Source: Tieghemiomyces parasiticus (lineage: Eukaryota; Kickxellomycota; Dimargaritomycetes; Dimargaritales; Dimargaritaceae). Taken from it: DNA of 15,799 nucleotides. Location of the stretch: contig JANBPT010001045.1 in the NCBI GenBank assembly GCA_027575765.1, positions 1 to 15,799 on the forward strand, in the 5' to 3' direction. This document shows, in pieces, positions 8,026 through 15,799 of the stretch; the stretch's first letter is position 1, and each line of letters opens with the position of its first letter. Position numbers and translations under genes: made by a program. The notes beneath the pieces were generated by a model. The model worked only from the letters and a program-made list of their open reading frames with translations, was not told the DNA's origin and made no database searches.

Positions 8026-9431
8026 TGACCCGACCACGCCCATGACGTCCACTTTAGCTGTCGGCACCGCTCTGTCGTAGAGGGGAAGCCTGGGGCGGTT
8101 GGTTCCCTTCGCACTGGGGACATTTCGGGATCTCTGCTAGTTTCGACGGCCGGCGGCTGCACCGAACGCAGAAAGGCAACCTAGCCAAGTTAATTTTAAC
8201 TGGCATGTTTGGGTGATGCGGATGCACCTTCACCATATTGCCATGGCGAATCCTGAATCAGTCTGCGCTGAAAAGGGGTGACATCTGACCACAGCTAGTC
8301 AGTGGAATCTGAGTCGCATTGTTCGTCAAGTCCGATAGGCGTGGCAGAGTTGGAATGTGTTGCGTACTACGGTGTAGATTTCTGGACATCTCACTCTTAG
8401 GCGACAGCGTGGACAAGTATAGTCCTTATTGGTTTACCGTAGACTGTCTATAGCCACCTGGACTAATCACCAACAGCGCCAATTCAGTGAATGGAGTCAT
8501 CCAAAAAATATGACTACATTCGAAGTGGTGTTTGGTATGGCAGATGACCTGCTGACCAGGTGTACTAATTTTAGCAGTCCGCGGTCCCTCGCGGGGGGGG
8601 GCTCTCTACAGTGGCCCGACACCACCGCTTAGGGAAGACTTGCTCTCACGCGATCTAAACTCGGATTCCCGCCGGTCGCAAGGGAAAATTGAAGTGGTTT
8701 CGATGGGCTATTCACTTTCTGCAAGCCACTTTTATATAGCATACTTTTGAACCATCCTGAAACCCATACATTACTCGCCTGCGAAGCTCGGACTTAAAGT
8801 GTTTCTTATTATTGGGTACATTTCCACGCATTTCTGATGTTGTGTCCTAAGCCGCTTCCATTGAGGCACAACGCCTCCGCCCTAATCGGTTACGTAGAAC
8901 AATGGTCCAGACTGCGCAATAGCAGACACCCATGTCCTCAGACAGGGATATGGGAAAAGCAAAAGAAGTGTTGCCAGGGCCAATGTTTCACTGCTAGCCG
9001 CTGGCGTGGACTGTTCCAGCCTCTGTATATACGCTACAGCCCTAGTCGGAGTTACAGGTCTTTTCCTCTGTACGGATCGCGACCTGGCTTTCCCGTTGAA
9101 CAGCTGGTCAATGGAGCGTCATTGACCAACTGAATTATTCTAATCAAACACTAAATCCCTGGACAACTGTAGCCAGACACCCAGTATTATTTAGAGCTGT
9201 CGGTGAAGATCAGAAACCCAGCTGAACAGAGGCGAATTTGAATTCTGTTAACAAGTCAAGGGACAAACTGGGGACACGGCTCCTTCTTTGATCAGCCTGT
9301 TACCTAATCCGACCCCTAAGTGGTTTGCAGGGACTTGTTTGATTTCATTGTAGCGTCGGACGGTCTGACCACTGGCATGGCGCAATACGGGTATTCTTTT
9401 TGTTCCCTGCCTGTGATGCTGGGGCTTAAAG

Positions 9432-9467
9432 CCAGTCAATTGGTAACCAGTCAGGGCTGTCCAGTCA
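9432..9467 (+). promoter_or_regulatory. Three spaced CCAGTCA heptamers upstream of RNase H1
   Basis: CCAGTCA occurs at 9432, 9447 and 9461, spaced 15 and 14 bases, ending about 78 bases before the first RNase H1 ATG. Regular spacing suggests a small cluster of factor-binding sites. I know no factor for it, and chance is possible. Confidence 0.3.
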
Positions 9468-9544
9468 CAGTGACTTCCCCAGCTTTAGCCTCGGACGTTC
9501 GCTCGGGTTACCTACTCTCCCTACTGTTCTGATTCTTACAAGCC

Positions 9545-10588
9545 ATGCCTAGGATCCGATTCCGCCTTCGTGAATTGGGCATCCGCGAACTTTGCCAATC
9601 TAGACCGGCCCCTCTGATTCGTCCCTTGGCCTTGCATAAAATACCGCCCTTAACCAATTTGCTTAGTCGAACTTCGTCATTACCCTTCGTCTTACCTCGC
9701 GTCTACTTCAACCCGGGCTCCGAATCGACACCGTCCCCCATCGAGGCCATGTCATTCTACGCCGTCAAGGCCGGCCGGATTCCCGGAATTTACGACACGT
9801 GGGACATGTGCAAGAGCATGGTCGACGGCTTCTCAGGGGCCAAGTACAAGAAGTTCAGGACTAAAGAGGAGGCCGCGGCATTCGTTGGAGTGCCTACGGT
9901 GGGGGCCGCGTCAGCGGCACCATCATTGTCTCCTACCCGGCCTGCACCATCCCGGGCCAAAACTGCTTTGGCCACCAAGAGGAAGCGGAGCGAAGAGGAT
10001 CCGGGTGACGACTGTATCATTACGAGACACGTATTGCCCATGCCGAAATCCAGGCGAGTCGAACCTAGAAAACCAGATGTCGTTGCTGGTATGATCCGTG
10101 ATACCACTGGTGCGACAACTGCCACGCCGTCACCGGCCACGGGCTCGACCCTCGTGATCTACACGGACGGCGCCGCTGCCGGCAACGGGCGCGCCGGCTG
10201 TCGAGCTGGTGTGGGAGTTTACTTTGGACCGAGCGACCCACGTAACGTGAGTGAGCCTCTCCCGGGCTTGCGACAAACCAACCAGCGGGCCGAGCTGATG
10301 GCCATCCTCCGGGCGCTCGAGCAGTGCGCCACTGACCAGGACGTGGAGATCCGCACCGATAGCCGTTACAGCATGAACTGCCTGACCACCTGGATCAGCG
10401 GCTGGAAACGCAGAAAGTGGATCAATAGTAGCGGTAAGGACGTGGAAAACCGAGACTTGATCGAGGCGGCCCATCGACTGATGACACAGCGGAGTGGACG
10501 GGTCCAATTTACCCACGTTCGGGGCCATAGTGGCGAGCCCGGTAACGAGATGGCCGACCGGCTCGCAGTGGCCGGGGCTCGAAAGTAG
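9545..10588 (+). CDS. RNH1: Ribonuclease H1 (hybrid-binding domain plus RNase H domain)
   Basis: A 347-residue protein from the first ATG, 279 from the second at 9749. RNase H1 cuts the RNA strand of RNA-DNA hybrids (R-loops, replication primers). Residues 71-114 are the N-terminal hybrid-binding domain (FYAVKAGRIPGIYDTW, then YKKFRTKEEAAAFV). A disordered linker carries a nuclear-localisation-like TKRKR (144-148). Residues 200-345 are the RNase H fold with the complete catalytic set D208 (IYTDG), E250 (QRAEL), D272 (RTDS) and D338 (EMADRLA), plus H328 in RGHSG. The basic protrusion GWKRRKW is present. Residues 1-68 are Arg-rich with few acids and could be a mitochondrial presequence, so the two starts may give mitochondrial and nuclear forms as in animals. 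A stop codon lies 12 bases before the first ATG in frame, which bounds the frame. No intron is needed. Confidence 0.93.
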   Translation: MPRIRFRLRELGIRELCQSRPAPLIRPLALHKIPPLTNLLSRTSSLPFVLPRVYFNPGSESTPSPIEAMSFYAVKAGRIPGIYDTWDMCKSMVDGFSGAKYKKFRTKEEAAAFVGVPTVGAASAAPSLSPTRPAPSRAKTALATKRKRSEEDPGDDCIITRHVLPMPKSRRVEPRKPDVVAGMIRDTTGATTATPSPATGSTLVIYTDGAAAGNGRAGCRAGVGVYFGPSDPRNVSEPLPGLRQTNQRAELMAILRALEQCATDQDVEIRTDSRYSMNCLTTWISGWKRRKWINSSGKDVENRDLIEAAHRLMTQRSGRVQFTHVRGHSGEPGNEMADRLAVAGARK

Positions 10589-11515
10589 GGGGTCGTATAG
10601 TCACCTTTCCTTTCCCCCCTCCCCCTCGGGACTACTCAACTTTTCCTTATCCTGTATTTTTTTTTACCTTCGGCCTTGTATGTACCTTTAAATCTACAAT
10701 CTACGTCACCATGTTCCTTGAACCGACACTAATTAGACAATGGGGAGTAAGGACCGCTGTGTGGGAGCTACGTTTACCAAGAGGAGCGAGGTATGCGGGC
10801 GTCCCGATTCTAGCCGACTAGCTGGGAGCCGTCTACCCACTTTTCGCATCCTAGCCGTCTGCCTCCGCCTCCGAATCTCAGGGAATCGTATGGCCAGGGG
10901 AGCCAATTGTCGACACAGCAGGTCGAGTTACACAAGCCGGTTGACAAGCTCAACCTCCCCCGTTTTTCCCCTTCCTTTTTCCACAAGCTCGTAAAAAAGT
11001 GAAGCAGATTGGTCTAGTTGACCTTAGAGGCTGGTGTGACCGACGGCTAAAGCCCGTGCGACGGTCTCGCTTTTCTCCTCACTTTTTTATAATTCCCCTG
11101 TTGGCTCCACCGGCGCTACCCCAGCACGTAGCTGGACGAGAGGGAGGCCACCTGATGGAGTTGGGGGAAGCCATGACAGAGATGGTCGTTGGGCGGCGCA
11201 AAGTATGACCTGATCTCCACCTCCACCACTATTCTCCCCTTATTCTGCCGAAGAGCCGGGGTTTTGGTAGGATCCCAGTGGGGCACTAGGTATAAGAAAT
11301 ACCGCCGGTGCAGCCAAGCCTACACTTATTCGTTTTCTATGAAGCATTTTTGATTTTTATTAACGTCCTTGTATTTTACTCACATTATCCACTACCTCTC
11401 CATTTTTACTTCAGATTGTCAATGTGGACTCTTTGACAATCATCGACTAGTCATACCCGCCACCACCCCCTTTTTTTTCCTCCCCAACCTTCGCACCCGC
11501 AGTTATTCAATTGCC
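10589..11515. other. Intergenic, RNase H1 3' end and lipase promoter
   Basis: No gene recognised. The first 100 bases (C/T-rich, then a T run near 10660) are probably 3' UTR. A 10-base inverted pair, AAAAAAGTGA at 10993 and its complement at 11079, is low-complexity. The last 200 bases are T- and C-rich and form the probable lipase leader. Confidence 0.55.
11290..11298 (+). promoter_or_regulatory. Candidate TATA box (GTATAAGAA) of the lipase gene
   Basis: TATAAGAA lies about 225 bases before the lipase ATG and is followed by a pyrimidine-rich leader. The match is imperfect and the leader would be long. Confidence 0.35.
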
Positions 11516-12478
11516 ATGCAGCTCCTCGCCTGTCTACTCCTCCTGATCGCCCTCTTCCAGTACGAACTGCCCGTCAGCACGAGCGACTATAATTCGGTGC
11601 CGTATATCGCTGAACTCGTCCACAGTCCTAAACCGGATTCACTGTTCATCCCTAAAGCCGGTTCCCCGCTCAGCTTCGTGTCCAGTATCCGCGCCCTCGA
11701 CCCGGAACTCCGCAACGAACTCTACATTTGGCGCGATTATTCTTCGGCAGCTTACAAGGACGACCTTCAAGAATGGTCCTGTCCAGTTTGTCTCAAGGCC
11801 CCACTGTCGGCCAGTAAACTGCCCGTGGTCGTCCAGAACGTTGCTGATACCTCCCGCGCGGTCATCGTGGTCAATCCGGTTCTCCGGGAAATCATCGTGG
11901 CGTTCCGCGGGACCCAGAATATCCAGTCGCTTATCATGGACTTTGAGGCCAGTCTGATCCCGTGGCCCAAAGGCGACCCGGAAATTAAGGCCCACAAGGG
12001 GTTCGCTTCGTCTCTTGAAGACATACTGCCGTCCGTGATCAACACCATCGAGTACTACTCGAAAGCGATGCCCGAGTACCAGGTCACCATCACCGGCCAC
12101 TCGCTCGGTGGGGCCCACGCCGCCCTGCTGGCCTACCATTTAATCCGCCATGACGCCACCATGGCCGCCCGTGTACGGCTGTTCATGTACAATCCGCCCC
12201 GACCGGGCAACAAGGCCATGGCGCGACTGTTTCTTAAACTCAAGGTCCGGGCCTGGCGCGTAGTGGTCGAAAAAGACGTGGTGTCCACCATGCCGCCCTT
12301 GAAATCCGGGTTTAGTCACATGGGCAAGGAAATTTGGATCAAGAATGGCGACACCAGTCTAGAGTGCGACACGTCGCTCTTGGACACCGAAAACCGGCGG
12401 TGCAGTATGTACTGGCCGCGTGAGACTACAATGGCCACCTCCAAGGAGCATTCCGAGTTTTGGGGGGTGCGCATGTAG
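11516..12478 (+). CDS. Secreted class 3 lipase (alpha/beta hydrolase)
   Basis: A 320-residue single-exon protein of the Rhizomucor-type lipase class 3 family, which hydrolyses triacylglycerols and related esters. Residues 1-20 or so are a signal peptide (MQLLACLLLLIALF core). The catalytic triad is visible: S196 in GHSLGG, D254 in VEKDVVSTMPP and H312 in KEHSEFWG. Family marks include YSSAAY (75-80), AFRGT (129-133, oxyanion-hole region), HKGFASS (160-166) and PPRPGNKAMA (227-236). Two cysteine pairs (C89/C92 and C284/C296) could form disulfides. Length fits a fungal extracellular lipase with a very short propeptide. The ATG at 11516 (ttgccATGcag) directly precedes the signal peptide; the open frame before it is leader sequence. 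The convergent PRKRIP1-like gene lies 241 bases downstream. Substrate preference cannot be read from sequence. Confidence 0.93.
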   Translation: MQLLACLLLLIALFQYELPVSTSDYNSVPYIAELVHSPKPDSLFIPKAGSPLSFVSSIRALDPELRNELYIWRDYSSAAYKDDLQEWSCPVCLKAPLSASKLPVVVQNVADTSRAVIVVNPVLREIIVAFRGTQNIQSLIMDFEASLIPWPKGDPEIKAHKGFASSLEDILPSVINTIEYYSKAMPEYQVTITGHSLGGAHAALLAYHLIRHDATMAARVRLFMYNPPRPGNKAMARLFLKLKVRAWRVVVEKDVVSTMPPLKSGFSHMGKEIWIKNGDTSLECDTSLLDTENRRCSMYWPRETTMATSKEHSEFWGVRM

Positions 12479-12719
12479 ATGAAGCGGCGGACGATGGAAT
12501 AATAATCGGACAGCACACTAGACGTGGTGCTCTCCTGGTCTTTAATTGACACTAAGCAATATCAATAATACATGTATTAAACGCCCTTATATATATTTAA
12601 TACTGACAAGAATGCAACGCCGACAAACCATAGCGGAGGATAATAGCTTTTGGGACGAGAAGTGGTATAAATCCTTTAGTCAGAGTCGAGGACATTCAAA
12701 GGGGTAAGGTGTCGACCCT

Positions 12720-13432
12720 TTACTGGGCTGTCAATGTCTTTTTGTCGTTGTCATCTTTCTTGCCCTGACCCTGCTTGCGCCGCTGGCGCTTGGCCCTCCG
12801 CTTAGCGGTTTCCCGGTCGAGTTCCGCCTGGGCCTCCAGCCGTTTCCGTTCAAACTCGGTCTGCTTTTGCTCCTCCTTGGCCTCTTCCTCGATATGCTTA
12901 ATTCGCTCGGTCTCGTGGCGGCGGTAAGCCCGGTAAAGATGAAAATCACTGCTGCTTGCGCCAGCGGCAGAGCCTGTGGTGATAGGTGAGGGATATAGGA
13001 TAAAAGGTAAAGGCGGAATAAGTGAAAGAATGGGAGGGAGGAGGAGCGTTTTCCAGCCATGGTTGAGCATGAGGCGGAGGGAGCGGCATAGGAAGCCTAA
13101 GAGCTGAAAGCCCCACCAGCCCCTACAGCTATGAGTGCATGGCGGCTGTCTCGACTCCCCTCGCCTACATCAAAAGATGGCACACAACGCTGTCATTTTA
13201 GTATTCCCTACTTACCATGGGTGTTCATGACAAACTCAGGCGGAGAACGCACCTTCTTGTGGCATATCTCGGGAAGGGCCACGGGCTTTTCAGCCTTTTT
13301 AAGCAGTCGTTCTAGGTCCTGCCGCTGGCGCTCGACCGCCGAGAGCTGATTCCGGTGAACCTTCTTGACGGGCTCGGTTTCAGCATCGTCGTTGTTGGAC
13401 GCGGATCGTTTGGCCGTGTATGGGGGCCGCAT
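12720..13432 (-). CDS. PRKRIP1: PRKRIP1-like spliceosome-associated protein (DUF1168), two exons
   Basis: Exons 13216-13432 and 12720-12973 give a 156-residue protein. The core matches the PRKRIP1/DUF1168 family: a leucine-rich helix ERLLKKAEKPVALPE (about 41-55), then PPEFVMNTHGSAAGASSSDF and HLYRAYRRHE (64-93). A long charged coiled coil (about 94-135) and a basic tail with ETAKRRAKRQRRK (127-139) follow. Human PRKRIP1 was first named as a PKR inhibitor and is a component of the catalytic spliceosome, where its long helix contacts U2/U6 RNA. A nuclear, RNA-binding role is therefore likely. The join restores the hallmark GSxAGASSxxFHxYR across a split Gly codon; unspliced frames hit stops. 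The start is gccATGcgg. The gene is tandem with the seven-span gene upstream (432 bases away) and convergent with the lipase. Confidence 0.92.
12974..13215 (-). other. Intron, PRKRIP1-like gene (242 bp, phase 1)
   Basis: On the minus strand the donor is G/GTAAGT after the His72 codon plus one base, and the acceptor is ACCACAG/GCTCTG. A long C/T tract precedes the acceptor, with a branch-like CTCAAC about 85 bases upstream of it. Splicing rebuilds a Gly codon in the most conserved family motif. Confidence 0.92.
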
Positions 13433-13863
13433 GGCGGAAAAGGCACGTGGCGGGGTGATGAGAGAAGAATGGCGGGATAGAGTTGGTGAAGTAAATGGGG
13501 AAAAGAGGCAAGCAGGCGTTGATTTGGTATCAATGAGAGAACCAGGGTGGAAGTGAGGATTCGTCCGAGGCAGAGGGCATTGGTTTATTACAATCTATAG
13601 GCCTGGCCAAGGTAATCGTGGGTTGGCGGAGACAAGGGGTATGAAGGAATGCGTAACTTTCAGGTCGTGCTTATGTGGTGGGAGAGGGGGGGGACAAGGG
13701 GCCGGGGTTCCTTACAGCCCAAGGCGGTGGCTAGCGTGGTCAGCTTACCCGTGGGTAGTAAGGGTTCAGAAGGTACCTGGTTTCCAGAGGGAGGGAGGAA
13801 GGGGGGGGGGGCAAGTTGAGTCTACTAGCTTCAAGTCTCCATATACCCCCGCTACAAAGGCGG
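13433..13863. other. Intergenic between two tandem minus-strand genes
   Basis: It holds the 3' region of the seven-span gene and the promoter of the PRKRIP1-like gene. There is an 11-base G run at 13801-13811 (C on the transcribed strand) and general G-richness. I recognise no gene and no clear TATA box. Confidence 0.55.
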
Positions 13864-15799
13864 TTAAGTTGAGAGCCGGTGGCGACGGGGCTCCTCTGAT
13901 ATGTCGTCGGTAAGGTCCAGTGGACCGAGAACCAGCCCGTGACCAACAGGGAGCAGAACTGGGCCGTGGCGCGGCGAGTTGGGCCAAGTGCTGGCGGTAG
14001 CGTCGTGGCGGCTCGAGGCGGTGGTACAGGCAGCGAGGGTAGCACGGTCAGGCTCTGCGGTGGCGGAGGCGTTCTTCGCGATGAGGGCCTGCGTCAATGA
14101 CGATGGCGATAACGACGACAATGGGTCGGGGGCATGCAGTGGTGAAGTATTGAAGGATGAAGAAAAAGTGGCGGAAGACGACGGTGAGTTGGATTCCATC
14201 GGGTCGCGGAACCGGGCTATCCACCGCTCGTACGCAGCCAAGTCGGGTGTGGGAATGGTAGGCAGGTGCAGGACCGGGGCGGCTGTAAGTGTACGGGACG
14301 GGAAGATTAGTGACGGTGGCGGGGGTGGTTGGACCACCGGGGAATCTGGTCGGGAGTTCATGGTGCTCCGAAGTGTGTCCCGCTGGGACGACAGGTCAAA
14401 GGAGTTCCGCGCCGTGTGTCGTGCCGACGTGGATGGCGGTGGTAGCTCTATAGATAAATGACGGGCGAGCGATCGATGCTGCCGCTTGTGCAGGTTGGCA
14501 TGGTCATTCAGAACCCCATCATCGTTGTATCCGTCGCCGCTATCAATAGCTAAACCTCTAGTGGCGCTCCGACCGTAGTTTCCCATATCGGATAGGCTTC
14601 CGTCAACGCGTAGCGTCCACAGTAGGCTGCCGTAGAGAATAAGGGTTGAGGCACGATAGCACAGGTACCTGACGACGTAGCCATTGGCGCTCTCCTCCCG
14701 GTCGTCGGTCAGCAGGATGCAGCTGACGGCCTGCAACACATACCCGATGAACGCCATGAAGCATAACGTGGTCATCCGGCGCAAGGCGTTAAACTGGTTG
14801 TGGTGCGACCTGCTCACGAGGCCCCGGTTGCGGTAGATCATGCAGATTCCGTAGTACAGCAGCAGCAGGCCTTCGGCGCTCGACAAGAACCCCTGGATGG
14901 CCGGGCGATATCCAACGACACTCTTGACTTCATCGACGTAATAAAAAAACATGCTCATCACGCTCACACCCGACACGAAACACCAGCCCAGGACGTTGAG
15001 CATAGCCAGGCAGTACATGAGCTCGTAGAACCGACCAGGCTCCACCTTCTTGGCTGCCCGCAGCCACAACACCACCACGAGGTTGTACGCAAAACTTCCG
15101 ATGGCCCACGACACGTAGATGATAACATACCCCGCATTAGACTGTAAATCGCCATACTGGAGGATTCCGTTCACGATGAGGTAGAAAAGCGAGATTAGGA
15201 TAATGAAAACCCGTAAGTTGAGTCGAAGTCCTTGAGTTTGGTAGATAATGTAGAGCTGGAAAATGCCGTAGGCCGCGAGGGCCGAGTGGGCCGCGTAGGT
15301 TGCCGACTTAAGCAGAGTCCAGTTGATCGATAAAAAGATGCTATTGTAAGGCCCAGGGTCTGGGTGTGAATCAGTGGTTGTGAAAGAGGATGGTACCAGT
15401 GCGGATCACCGTACGCAGTGGAATGGTTACAGGTAACGTCAATCAGTTAGTAGCTGGATGGCGACCTGATGGGCCGGTACCTAATGAAGCGGGGCGTAAG
15501 CATATCAAGGCACCAACAATTATATATATATGTATAGCATGGCCTTGCTACAGCTCCAACTTACCGTGTTCGGCATCGACCAAGATAAAACTGCGTCGCG
15601 AAAACAGATCATTTAAGCCTTTGCCCGCTTTAGAGCCGATGAGTCCAAGGGCTAAGTCTTTGGGTCGGAACTTGAAATAATTATCCGGCGGGTCAATGTC
15701 AGGGGACCCGAAATCCTCAGGGTAACTATGGCGGCAGTTGAAGATGGCGAGCTGGGGTTTAGGGTACGATAGGTCGGTGAGGGCCTTGGTGTACCCATC
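13864..15799 (-). CDS. Seven-span membrane protein with long Ser/Pro-rich tail, partial, family unassigned
   Basis: The visible exons are 15565-15799 (5' end outside the window) and 13864-15359, giving 576 residues. Residues 1-91 are a soluble, probably luminal or extracellular segment (NCRHSYPEDF, FILVDAEHDPGPYNS). Seven hydrophobic spans follow at about 93-118, 129-147, 154-178, 191-218, 232-254, 275-295 and 307-328. The C-terminal 248 residues are Ser/Pro/Thr-rich with a five-proline run and few hydrophobic patches, so likely a cytosolic, phosphorylated tail. The layout is receptor-like, as in GPCRs or in GPR180-, GPR137- or TOM1-like seven-span proteins, but I see no motif that decides. 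The apparent start at the GTG of 15172-15174 is not real: the frame stays open upstream through span 1 to a spliced junction. The true N-terminus and any signal peptide lie beyond the right edge. Confidence 0.8.
15360..15564 (-). other. Intron, seven-span protein gene (205 bp, phase 1)
   Basis: On the minus strand the donor is G/GTAAGT, the branch site is a perfect TACTAAC (15446-15452), and the acceptor CACCCAG is the first AG after the branch. Splicing joins ...VDAEH to DPGPYNS in frame and removes an in-frame stop. A (TA)n run lies at about 15519-15531 inside the intron. Confidence 0.9.

Larger units (their letters stand above)
7893..9544. other. Gene-poor 1.65-kb stretch between two divergent genes
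   Basis: The left 250 bases or so are the promoter of the small secreted protein. The right end is the promoter region of the RNase H1 gene. In between I see no gene: the open frames at 8837-9133 and 9320-9532 have no recognisable motif and no coding bias. A TACTAAT followed 6 bases later by CAG at 8562-8576 looks intron-like but belongs to no frame I can identify. Confidence 0.55.

Noticed and set aside
8562..8576. TACTAATTTTAGCAG as an intron end
   Set aside because: The branch-to-acceptor distance is very short, and no donor or coding exon could be joined to it.
8837..9133. 98-residue open frame, possible small gene
   Set aside because: No motif, no signal peptide, no codon bias like the real genes, and no promoter-like context.
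10993..11088. AAAAAAGTGA and its complement as a possible mobile-element end
   Set aside because: Low-complexity arms, no target-site duplication and no transposase between them.

Overview
The window looks like nuclear DNA of a fungus, probably an early-diverging one (Zoopagomycota or Mucoromycota grade). The evidence is two small secreted proteins with a CBM19-like chitin-binding cysteine pattern, a fungal-type secreted class 3 lipase, an AlkB homologue with the fungal CUE/AlkB/GRF layout, eukaryotic genes interrupted by GT-AG introns (one with a perfect TACTAAC branch site), TATA boxes, and Kozak-like gccATG or accATG starts. A mycoparasitic or chitin-rich lifestyle (for example Dimargaritales or another Kickxellomycotina) would fit the secretome, but that is inference and I cannot place the genus.

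Layout from left to right. 1-1209: no recognisable gene. 1210-1914 (+): mucin-like secreted protein with three 30-residue repeats and a C-terminal CBM19-like module. 2446-4241 (+, two exons): AlkB-family dioxygenase with an N-terminal CUE domain, a PIP-box-like motif and a C-terminal GRF zinc finger. 4401-5327 (-): six-span membrane protein of the Rolling stone / FAR-17a-AIG1 type. 5328-7622: gene-poor. 7623-7892 (-): 89-residue secreted CBM19-like protein behind a good TATA box. 7893-9544: gene-poor. 9545-10588 (+): RNase H1 with two in-frame starts, possibly mitochondrial and nuclear forms. 11516-12478 (+): secreted class 3 lipase. 12720-13432 (-, two exons): PRKRIP1-like spliceosomal protein. 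13864-15799 (-, at least two exons, running off the right edge): seven-span membrane protein with a long Ser/Pro-rich tail that I could not assign to a family.

The genes do not form an operon or a clear cluster. Two themes recur. The first is extracellular function: two chitin-binding-like proteins, one lipase and one receptor-like protein. The second is nucleic-acid maintenance: AlkB repair, RNase H1 and a splicing factor. Three introns were placed by protein continuity plus splice signals; they are 205-248 bp, long for a fungus. Coding exons have GC-rich third positions, while the long intergenic stretches show no coding signal, tRNA, rRNA, CRISPR array or recognisable transposon.
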